Source: Rallus limicola (lineage: Eukaryota > Chordata > Aves > Gruiformes > Rallidae). From it: a stretch of 64,000 bases of DNA. Of this stretch, positions 24,801-36,800 are shown piece after piece (positions within the stretch are counted from its first letter, which is position 1; the number at the start of each line of letters is the position of its first letter). Location of the stretch: the NCBI GenBank assembly GCA_022605955.1, contig JAKCOZ010000002.1:67188783-67252782 (forward strand), given 5' to 3'. The translations under genes were made by a program, and so were the position numbers. Under the pieces are notes generated by a model. That model did no database searches. It had not been told where the DNA came from and worked only from the letters and a program-made list of their open reading frames with translations.

Positions 24801-27800
24801 TTTATACCACCACCCTCCCTTAGGTATTAGTTTGTGTTTTCATTTAACTAGCTTGGCAACACAACATTCCCTCCAGTAAAAAAATTGACCTTTAAAGTTT
24901 TTGTCATTTCATATAGGGAAGTAGAGTATGAAAGTTCACCTCTATGATTTCCTTATATTTAAGATATGTTGGGTTTTCTGTTTGTTCATTGTATTTGTTT
25001 GTCTTACTGTGGGGTGTAGGATGATTTTTTGTCTAGTTTGTTATGAAAACAAGCCCATCTTGCTGTTTCTTTTCCCTCTCCATAACTGTCAGCTACAGAC
25101 ACACTGGAAGTGAATTCTTAATAACTGTCAGGTCCATAGTATAAACCTTAATCTATCATATTTTTTAAAGTTACTTTTAAACTGTTTACTTTTTACATTT
25201 AAGTTGTATATGATTGTGATTAATTAACTAACCCAGACTTTAACACTTACCATTAAGTGTTAATGATAAACTGCAGACAGGATTTAAATTCCATGATATT
25301 AGGTTGGCTCTGGCATTTCCTTTCTGGATTTGCAGTTATTTTACTCATTTTTTTTTTTATTTTTTTTTTTTTGCTTTAGCTATTGCATTCTGAAATATTG
25401 CAAAGCATTTAATGCCATTTGGAATTTCCATCAATTTCAATCCTTGCTAAAGATAAGCTAACATCTGCGTGAAAAATAATTTAATCAGCAAAATACATAC
25501 ACTTGTTTGGCATACACCTCTTAAAGTCTTAGCAAACATTCCAGCACACTTCAGTATTCATGAAGGAAGCAAGCTTCTTTCGTCTGATCCTGGATCAATG
25601 AACTGTGTGGTACTTTGCTGTTAATTTTTTATTTTCAGACCAATTAAGTGTGTGTGCTTCGAAACTCGTGTATTCAGTTGAAAAAAAGCTTCACACACGG
25701 TGCCTTTCCTTGTGTAAAGCTCATAAAACCAACTGCTGAGCGTGTAGCTTCATGTGGTACATCACTCTTCTCACAGGGGGGCTTGGACGGATGGTTGGTT
25801 TGAGTTAACATAACACATTGCTGCTGCCACAAGAGACTGTTTTGCTCTCACTTGGGAGGGCCTTTCCCGTCTCTAGCTCTAACTGTGCTTAGAGGATCTT
25901 ACATCTCCTTGATGATCTGATTCAGACCATTGAGTTAGCAGTGTTGGTTTGTTTATGATTTTTGCGGATAAGGCTCCCGAGGCAGGGGGCTGACCAAGGG
26001 GGTCAGGCAGGCACAACTCAGGGGCTCTATAAGCAAGTGTGGAAGTTGGGAAGGCAGGGGGAGAGAAGAGGGCAGTTCCCAAAGCCTACAGATGCAGCCA
26101 GCTGTTGAATCACTTGCTTGTCATGTGAACTACATGATGTTATCTGAGCATGGGAGGTAGTATTTTTTTTTATTCTGGTTCTTCCAGAACATTTTTTCCC
26201 AAAATAGGCCATTCCAGTGGCATAGTATACTTTGAGTATCTTTGCAATATAGATACTGCAGACAGTGTGTCCAGTTCAGAAGGTGGCCTGAGATGTAATT
26301 TAACGTCCCTAATTCATCAGCCGCTGATCATACTTGCTTTCATAACAGTTGCTGTAGAAGAAGCCCGATTTTCATTTTGGATAATATCCCTGCTTTGCAG
26401 GCTTCTCCTGTAGAAGAGGGAAAACTTTTGGGCCCCTCAGTTCAAGAAGGGCATAGAACTCCTTGAAAGAGTCCAGTGCAGGGTCACCAGGATGGTTAAG
26501 GGAATGGAACACCTTCCTTATGAGGATAGGCTGAGGGAGCTGAGTCTCTTTAGCTTGGAGAAGAGGAAACTGAGGGGTGACTTTATTAATGTTTATAAAT
26601 ATGTAAAGGGCGAGAGTCAGGATGGTGGGACCAGGCTCTTCTCAGTGATGGCCAGCCATATGACAAGGGGCAACGGGTGCAAACTGGAGCACAGGAAGTT
26701 CCATGTGAATATAAGGAGAAACTTTTACACAGTGAAGGTTACAGAGCACTGGGACAGGCTGCCCACAGAGGCTGTGGAGTTTCCTTCTCTGGAGACATTC
26801 AAAACTTGCCTGGGTGGGTTCCTGTGTGATTTAGTCTGGGTGTTCCTGTTCTGGCCCCCCTGCCAGATCTTTCCAGGTCCTTCCAATTCCTCATGTTCTG
26901 TGATTCTGATCCTCTGTATTTGTGTGCATAAACCAGGCTTTGTGGAACCGAGGTGTTATGCTTGTATAAGAGCTGTAAAATATATTTGTGTAACCACTCT
27001 AAATCCATTATAAATGTGTAACCTATTTCTGGAGTAACAGCATAAAATAGTCAGGATATTTCCAGTGGATGTGTGAAACACAGTAGTACAGATGATGTGT
27101 TTTGGAGTGCCTACCAATGTTTTATTTTAAAGGTGATCCCTAATATATATACTCAAAACTTCAAAATATTTTCTATTGTTTTCAAGTACCATCTAAAATA
27201 GTTGATTAATATTAATTTAAAATAAAATATTTGTTTGGTGTTGTCAGCTGGTTACCTCCATGTTCTTTTTAAAATTTAGGCTGAGCAGCAAGAGAAATTT
27301 TACAATTCATATTCTAGAAAGCTTAGTTTGGTCTGGCAGTTAAGAACATTAATCTTCCCTTTTAATCTTGCCCTTCTCAGAATGGTTTTTATATCCATCC
27401 ATCCGTTTTTAAATTTCCCTGATGTTGAATTGGAGGTTGGCTAAGAAACTCAGCGTTGTGTTTTTTTTGCAGAATGGTTCTGCTTAGTACAGGTTGATGA
27501 GCAAAAATGGAACTTTATTGAGCACTTAATGCACCCAGGGCAAATTTTTCCTATTGTATCTTGATAGTAAGATAATGGATTGTCTTTGACTTGGTATAGA
27601 TAAGTATAGCTAAAGTTGGAAACTTAGGCACTTCTGACTTACAGAAATTGTTTTGGTGTTGGGTTGGGGATGTTACATGGAGAAATAGTAGTGAAATTAT
27701 ACTGACATAATAAATGAAATGTGTGATTCCTAAAGATAACTTTTGATTATAATTTTGTAAAAATTCACAGTGAATTCCATACAGATGTGTGTAACAAGTA

Positions 27801-30800
27801 AGCTTATAGAAGTCAGTTGCTTTAGATCCACTTTTTAACTTCGTAGCAGTGTGGTTCACTGATCTGAGGATCTGTTATTTAGTGATGATTTTGTTTATCC
27901 TTACATTCTGGGTTATCTGAAGTGTATTTTGAGAGCTTTTCCTTGAAATGCTGGGCATGGAAGTATGGGAATTATGGGGTTTTTTTTACCTGACTTGGAT
28001 CTTCTGTCAGCTACTGGGCAAAGCCAAATTAAATGTCTACCAGTAGAAATAACTTAATGCATTGATGGGGTGGTGGTGACAGTAGACACAGATTTTCACA
28101 TATGTAAGAATTTTGCTTGAAATACTTTGCATGTCATGTAGTACATGTCTCTGTTTCATTATATTGGGTTTGTGCTTAAGTTCTAGTAGGGTAGCTAATT
28201 TACTTTCCATTTAAATGGAAATAATTATATAATAGCTGACTGTCTTTGATCCCTGTCAGCTGATGTGTATCCAGCTTCTGAGGTTCTTGTTGGTTTGCAT
28301 GCTCTCTGGGTGGATAACAGTTGATCCTTTTTGTAAATTACTTATTTTTCAGTTTTGCCCCCAACACATTTCTAGCTAAAATAGGGAATTTAAAAGAATA
28401 GAGAAAAATTAGTTCGTTACTTTTTTGCAACTGAAGCAAACTCAAGTGTTTTATTTTTGCACCATGGAAGCAAAGTTAACATCTACACTGTGGCTTCTTT
28501 CATGAAGTGTCAGAATATTTTATTTTTGGTTTTATTGGCTCTGGTCTTTACAGCTGCTGTATGTGACCTTTGGTTTGTTACACAAAAGTCATGTTTCAAC
28601 TATGTAAGTGTATTCCAGTTGTTTAGTTTTGCAGAGAAATTAATATAAAGGCAAGTACCTGTTTATTAATAAAATTATGTTTTTTTTAAACTAGGGTTTT
28701 TTTAATGATTTTGGACTATTACATGGTGCTTAAATTGATTTTTTTTTTTTGTTTGTTTTTTTGTTTTTTTCAAGTAGATGGAACAGAAGGACTAGGTACC
28801 AGGGAAAACATAATGGAAACCTTTCCAATTGGAAGGAAAAAAAGTTGTAAATATTTTACTTTAATATAATCTTGTATTTAGCTGTAGTGAGCTATAGTTT
28901 TGTTTTGCTGAGGATCGTCCATGCCTTCGGGGAAAAAAGCCTATGTAGAATATCTGGTGCATATTACTGTTTCCACTTGGTGTTGAAAATGTTAATGCTG
29001 AAGGAGTATTAAGGTGGCTTTTATTTTATAGTCCTGTGATGACGATACTAAACCAGCAGAACATATAAAGATCTTGGTTGCTACAGCTGGAAACCAGAGA
29101 GTTTAAAACTTTCTTTTTTTCCTCCCCTAGATTTTCAACTGAATTCTCACCTATCAACACTGGCAAATATCCACAAGATTTACCACACCCTCAATAGGCT
29201 GGTAATGACTTGCCATTTTCTCTCAGCGGAGTAGCTAGGACTGCAGTCCAGAATGTTTCACCACTGAAATGATTAAGTGATTACACTTCTAAAAATGACG
29301 ACTGCCTTTTTGTATGAGAGGCTGTTGGCTCTGGATCCGTTAAGTGATAAGCAGTATATAAGATTATGCTCTGGGGGGGGGGGGGTCAGAGGGGCATTTA
29401 AGCACTTGTTTGCTGCAATGTAGGTTTTAGGTGTTGTCTCTGTAGAAGTTTTCCTACATCTATCAAATAATGACAATCACAATCGTTACCCGATTTCTTA
29501 CAGTTCTTGTGGAAAACATACTGAGTGAGCAAGCTGGCCTGTTACAACCATGCAGAGAGTGAAACACGATTTTTTTGGAGGCTCTCCCTGCTTCTTTGCT
29601 GTTCATTTACATTTGTTTCATTGCGTCTATAGCTGGAAATGACAGTATGTGTTCTGTTAGTACACTGCAAGTGTAGTGGAAAAGACCTTGCCAAAAAAGG
29701 GGGATAACTTGTTTCTGATATTTCAGTTGGTTTAGTTATTAATCAGTTTTCGTAGAACATGTGAGTGTGTTTATCCTTAAGCAGAACCCTTTTTGTAGTA
29801 AATGGTTAATTCAATCTCATGCTCCATTTATTAATGGAATTGTTCAGTACAACAATGCAAAATTCCCATTCAGGAGATAGTTATTTCCACTCTTGAAACA
29901 TAGTTCAATATATTTTTGATTTTAAAAATATTTTCCAAATTATTTTGATGTTATCCTTGCACTTTTTAGATAAATTTGCATGGGTAACTTGAGATGAGTA
30001 TGAACTGAAAACACAAAGGCTCTGCAGTTGAAGCTAGATGCTCTCTACATAATTGGGATGAATATTTATGTCAAAGGTTAAAACTTTGCTGAACAATGAA
30101 GATCACCATCTTGTTTAACTGTATTGTTCCTGATCTCTTGCAGAATCTGACAGAGGACGTTGGTCAAGACGATCGCCAGACAGGTATTTAATAGGGGTGT
30201 AGTAGAAGTAGATTGAAAAAGTTTAAACACATTTCATCAAAGAAGTTTCTCTAACATAACTGAAAACTACATTGTAGAAAGCCAAAGGAGTTTCAGTAAA
30301 CAAGTGCCAAGAGCTTTTAAAGTTTTCTTCAAAACAAATGTTCATGCTTTTTATTTATCCAGTTGTGAAGGACTCACGTAAGTTTCAGCAGTATCATAGT
30401 CATTTAACTATTTCTTAGTGTAAGTACTTCACTGGACTGGAACAATTTCTCTCACTCCTTGGGCTCAACCCATTAGACTAGCAGAACATCCATGTTCTTA
30501 CAGTGTTTTGACTCTCAGCATTAGTGAGAACAGAGCAGGAACAAGACCTTGTGACTATTTTGATGCCTGTGACCGAGTTTAAATGCTGTCCTCCAAACAA
30601 CCCAGCTTTTTTCTTGAGTGGTTTTGGTACAAGTTGTTCCTGTTTCTTATCCAGATGTTCAGACAGTGTCTAAAGACTATTAGCCTAAATCTATTTTCTG
30701 TTCAAGGAAATGTCATCATTTTTTGAGACCTTCATCTCTGGTGCCTGGTACTAGTTTGCTGCTGTTGTTGGTTGATCAGCATTTGTGCTTTGTGACTTGG

Positions 30801-33800
30801 TATCTTGCAACATTTGTTACCTCCTTTAGCGCCTGTTACTTATGAGCTGACATCTTCCTTGATTTCTTTTTCTTCCTTCCTTTCTGTGTTTCAGGCATGA
30901 TACCTCAGGAGGAAGGAAAATAACTTACTGGCTTCAAGCCCTGATCACTCAGCAGAACTGTTCTTTAAAACTGACCATATCTGTCCTACCATCTGTCTCA
31001 AAAGTTTTCCTCTATCCTGAGGTGTGCTGGCTGTGTTTGCTGATGTTACCTTGAACACTTAGGAAAGTGGAGAGAGCTGTCAGCTCCTCCTGGAGATTTC
31101 TGGGACATGCTTCTAAACCTACCTCACTCTTAGCCTAGAGCAATGAGAAGAGATGCATAGGACTGCATTGTTTGGCATCGGACACAGCTCACTTAGGGCT
31201 TATCTACCCTCCTCCACACTGTGACAGATGACTTGGTTTCATAGGTGAGCTATCTTACCCTAGCAAAACAAAAGGCTTCAATCAAGTGTTTTCTTTCAGT
31301 GTGGTTAGTGATTTGATACTTGAAATTGGTTGATCATGTAAAAGAAAAACCTCTGCAAAAGGCTTTGAGTCAGATAGGTTGAGACAGAGGTTTTATTGTC
31401 CATATGATAGAACTGGCATCTTCTTCCACCTTCTGATGGAGACTTGCAATTTTCCCCTTTCCCCTATGGAATGAAAATACATTCTGTAATCTTTGTTTAC
31501 TTTTGATCACAGAAAGTTGCTGTGAAGCATTGAGGTAGTGCCCTTCTGTCACCAAACAATCAATAAGAGTAGGCATGCTGAAGGTATTTGGAATTTGTCT
31601 TATCTCTCACCCAGCACTGCTGTCACAAAGGCTGTTGTCGTGGTTTCACCCCGGCTTGGGCCGAGATCCACGCAGCTGCCTGCTCCTTAAAGTAAAAGAG
31701 CAGGAGAAAAGGGAAAAAGGGGAGGGGGGAAACAAGGGAAGGGAAAAGGAAGGGGCAAATAACTCCAAAACCAAGAAACTAAGAGGCCCGTGGGTTGGGA
31801 TAAGGATAGTTTACTAAGATAACAGAAAAAATAAAATATATACAATGCTAACAGGACTATAGAGCAAAAGAATATGAAAATATTGATACACAATGCAGTT
31901 TCTCACCGAACCACACAACTCAGGCCGTACCACCCAGAGCCGTCCCGGAACCCGACCGTCCCCCAAGACCCTCGCGTCCCGGCCGCTCCCGTCCCGGAAC
32001 CGCCCCTTCTTCCTCCCATCAGCCCCCCTTTATCCTGGGCAGGACGTAATTGGCATGGAATACTCTCTTTGGCCCATCTGGGTCACCTGTCCTGGCATTG
32101 ACTGTCTGACTGCAACTAAAAACATCAGGGTGTTATCAGCACTGTTTTCATTTTAACTCCCAAACACAGCATTCCATCCGCTGCTACAAATGAAATTAAC
32201 TCTATCCTGACTGAAACCAGGACAGCTGTATAAGAGGTTGGCTTCAGAGCTCTTGCTATCTCTACTGGAAGGTGTTTGAGCATATTACTGTTTGATGAAC
32301 TGCTTTATATTGACACAGCCTGTTGTCTGCCTTGTGTTGAGTTAAGCTGTTTCAAAAGCTTAAATATGCCACTGAATGAGTTTTGGCACAAAACTGCAGT
32401 AAAAAGTGTAATTTTTTTACAACAGTTGTAAAAGAACCTTTCAAACCAGGAACAGGTATGAAACGAGAACCAAAAGTAGAGATTGATAATAGCAGGCTCC
32501 TTATATTCAGTTTTCATTCCAGTATTCCTTATGCTTCTGCCCTGTTTTATGTCTCCTTGTAGAAGAAGATGAAGCTCCAAGGTTTGCATAACTTCCAGGT
32601 TGCTCAGTCAGAATGTGTGCTTGGTTTTCCTCATATGAGAACAAACACACGTGCAACGAGCTATTTTGGTCATTTTGAATATAGTACAGGCGGTCTCTGT
32701 CCATTTTGTGTGGGACTTGACACTTCTGAAACATCCTGCTGGAAATCCTTGTTTAAGTCTAAAAAGAATTACCTTTGTAAGTTATTTTATTTTTATGTGC
32801 CTATTTTTTTTGAACTTGTGTTTTGCAGCATTGCTGACTGCATGCTGAGAAGTGTCAAGGCCTATTAATGTTGTTACACAATTTATAAAACTGCTTAGAT
32901 GCTGTGATTTTGAGTCCTATGTCCAGAACTCATTTGAAAGTCATGTTAATAACTCTGTTGCAAAAGATACTTTGAGTCTTGCCAAACACATCTAAAGATG
33001 ATTTTTTAGTTTTGAGTGATATTTATTACACACTGAATCTTCCAGAGCAAGCCTTATCCTTACAGATTACTGCTTGTTTTCTGACATAACTATCCTGGTT
33101 AATGTTACTATGTTGTGGGCTTTGCTTTTGGGATGATTTAAGAAAAGCATATCTAAATTTGGTTGAGAGTTCTAAAACCTGTTATAAAAAATTTGAATAT
33201 TTAAAAGCCCATAAATATTAATATACAATTAAATCTATGTTACGTTTATTTCAGAGCAGTTGTTTCTGAGCTGAGAGTAAGGAATGTACTGGACATGCAA
33301 ATTACTTTAAGCAAGTGATAAGTTTTATAAGTATTAGCCAAGTCTCTTTCCTGGGTGAGATCCTAAATGGAAATTACTTGGGACCTAAGACAGACCTCAC
33401 TTCAAAATTGCAGTAACCTGTAGTGATTGCAGTCTCATAAAATGTGTTTGCATTTAGTGTGCATCTCTATCTGAGAAATAAGGTAGGCTGTAAGTGCCTT
33501 TGCCTTTTCAGTTCTTTGTGGGGATAAGAAAGAGGCATTCAGATTCTGTAAACAATTTCTTCCAGTATTTATATTCATTAACTTGAAAAACTCTCTCTAG
33601 ATTTTGAAGTAATAGTTGTTTTTATGTCATAGCTACAAATCTAGCAACTTGTTAATAGCTTAGTCGTGATTTGGTTATTAAATTGTGACTTATTTACCTA
33701 TCCAGACTAAAATGTCTTCCTCTTGTCACCTGGTTTGTTGAAAATGAGGTAACATCTTCAACAAAAACAGGGCTCATTGCTATTCTTGAAGCTCGGGGGT

Positions 33801-36800
33801 GGGGGGAGTTACATTTGCCTGTCCTCTTTTTGTTGTTGCTGTAGAGCAGAAAACCCTCTCGGGTCCAAAGCAAATACTGTAGTGTGGAATTCAAGCTAGA
33901 GAAGATGATTTTTCCTTTTACAACAAAATTGCAAGTTGTTTGATGTTTTGATGAGTATCTTTACTTTTCTTGTGCATCTGAAAAACCATGATTGTTAACT
34001 TGCTTGTGGTGGTCTTGTTGCATCCTTAAGCGAGCAGCTATATCTTTCCAATTGCTTCAGCACTCACAATTTCTAATTATTTTTCCTTTGAAACATCCCT
34101 CTACTTAAGCATTAGAAGAGCAGGATTATTCACAGGCATTATCTAGCGAGAAGGTGAAAATTACATGTCTGTAAATCACTTCTGTAGGGACACAGCTTGT
34201 AGAATTCTTATTTATTGACCTCTGGTTTTTTTCTTTTTCCTTTCTGGTTTTGTTGCTATTCTAGGAGTGTTCCTCCCATGTGGTGTTTATCTTGTGTATT
34301 GTTTTAAATTTCTTAGGGTGAATTTTAGCTCTTGAGTTGATGTTTCCCTTTGGTAGCTTTGTCTCCTGCAAATTTGGAAGTACTGAATAGAACGTTTGGC
34401 AAACAACATTTATACTCGGCAGGCTTTTGGCTGGTGGTGGCCTATTCAGCAGCCATTTGGAGGCTCTACCTTGCAAATGCTAGCTTCAAGTATCAAAAAA
34501 ACAGTGAGAACTAGGAGGGTTCTGCCATTCTTGAGTTGAGACCCAGGAGTAAGAAAGTTTTGAAGATAATCCCATCAGAGAAGCTGCACTTGGTAAGTAA
34601 AGTTCCTGTCAAACTTTGCATGAGGTCAGAGGGAGCTGCATGTTTATGTGCAGATGATCAGACCTGTGAGAAGTGAAATTAGTTGTGAAGGGCTAGACCT
34701 AGAAGTTACATGTTGAATTAGAAAGCTCTGTGTGGAAAGGATAATATTGATGCTACTTTGACCTTTACTGTAAAATAAGGAATTGCAAAAATTTAAACAA
34801 AAAAACCCCAAACTCTAACACTTGTAAATAGAAATAAAAGATAGAAATACTCTGCTGGTCTAACTTCTTGAGTTTGCTGCAGTGATAACTGCCCTTCAAG
34901 TTCAGTATACTGGTTCTAGTAACAAAAGGAAATACTTCTAAAGTAACATTCTTGTACTGTGTTTTTAAGTGGTTTAGAGATTGTTCAGTAGTTAAAACAT
35001 AATGAAGACTTGGTCCAAACCTCTAGTTATGAAGATATTAAATCTCTGAAAGCACGTACAACGTATTTGTCCACCTGGTGTCTGTCTCTGTGTGTTTGTT
35101 CAGGGAGGGGGGTTGTACATGTCCTTCAATAGCCATTTACCAATTTCCAAGCTATCTCTTTTTTTCCTTCTTCTGTTAGTTTGAGAGCTGCAACTAGATA
35201 CATCCAAACCAAGAAAGAGTACAAGTTTTTCACATGAGTCATTGGGGAAATTGGGTTATGGTGAATTCTATTAGTAGTTTAAACCTTTAAAATAAGTTTG
35301 TTGATCTTCCTAAAAATGTCCTATTATTTTATGAGGAAAGCAGGACTTCTCTGGTTAAATTCTTTGGTTTGTATGAAGTTGCAGATCTGACAAAATAATT
35401 TTCCTGTTTTAGAACTGTTTTATTTTTACATTATATTACATATATGTACTTCCTTTTTATCTTTTGCTGTGCTTTGCTTTTCACAGAGGCCTTGCATATT
35501 TCTTTTCCTAATGAAATAACCAGTGAACTGGACAAATCCTGGGGGGGGTTGATGTTTTTCCTTGCATTTACCAGCATTCAACACCTGTGGCCATCTTAAA
35601 TAGATTTTTTTTTTTTTCCTTAGTAGAAAGGCATTTAAAAGCTATCAAGTAGCTCTCAAAGGAATGAACGCTACAGGTTGCACTCAAGTACATACGTATT
35701 TTCCAAAGCAAGGTGTTAGCACACATTTTCATTTATTAAGTTTAGTGTGTGTCTGAGTCTGGCTGTCTCTAGCCATCTGCTAAGTTCTGCTGTCGTCGTC
35801 AGTGTTTTTAGTTTGTGTAGGTTTTAAAAAAATACTTATTGTCAGAATCTTTTAGTAACTTACCTGAACAGAATTTTGCCATGTCATTAATTTGCAAACA
35901 TCAGATGGAACTGATGACATCCAGCAGATCAGGTTCCTTAGTTTCTTTAATCTGGATATTAAAACGCATTGGGCATATTGTGAGTTTTTTATAGTCTCTG
36001 GCTTACCTGTTTCTGATATTGGTGAGAAGTTAAGTATTATAGTTGTTATAATATAAATTGTTACAATTTCCTTTTGTAATGTGTTCTGGACAGTGCTTCT
36101 ATCTAGAAGTATAATCTTTGATTCAGCCATTATGATTTTTTTCATGTGACAGTAGGTTATGGAGTATAATGCTTGGAAGCTTTTTGATAACCAGTCAATT
36201 TGAATTTTGACAATACTCTTAAAACTTTATAAAAGAAAAGCTTTCTTCATAAAAGATAGTATAGGTATGGCTGTAATTTTCTGGGAGGATGCTGGGGTGG
36301 GGGAGCTTCAGGGAAGAAACAAAACAAAACAAAACCCAGGACATAAATAGGAAGAATTTGTAATTGGAAAGAGTGTTTCTCAAACTATTGAGATTAATTT
36401 TCTTCTTAAAAGAAGGCATACTAAATGCAAAAGCTTTATTAGTTGAAACCACATTAGTTCATCTTGATGTAAAAACTGGTTTGAACAGCTTGCCTAATGC
36501 TAGAAAAATGCATACGTTCATGCATATCAGTTTCAGTGCATGTTTACAATAAAGTACATGTAGCAGAGTCTGTGAGGCTGTAAGGTTCCTTACATGTGTT
36601 TCTCCTATAACAGGAGAGAGGCTTTCAAAGATACGAAGAATAGGTAAGCAAAAGATTGCCATTAGTGTTTGTTGGGAAGCAGTCTGCTCCCTTGGTGTCA
36701 AAAAGCAGTCAAAGTTTTATTGCTTGCTTCTGTGCTGTGATTTAAAATAAAAGATTTTTGTGGGCATCTGAATAAAGCATAGCTAAACTCGGATGCTGTT

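Larger units (their letters stand above)
18973..29130 (+). other. DCUN1D4: DCUN1D4 intron 1
   Basis: This is a 10158-nt intron. Its first 1.1 kb belongs to the CpG island and the rest is AT-rich. It holds a TG/TA compound microsatellite (21741-21834), a 35-base duplicated segment (23800-23834 and 25088-25122), a 3' CR1 copy (26425-26911) and poly-T tracts near 25348-25372 and 28739-28770. No other gene was recognised. Confidence 0.85.

Noticed and set aside
26492..27013. 173-codon open frame in DCUN1D4 intron 1
   Set aside because: Its first two-thirds are the decayed C-terminal end of CR1 polymerase and the rest is CR1 tail and flank. It is not a host gene.
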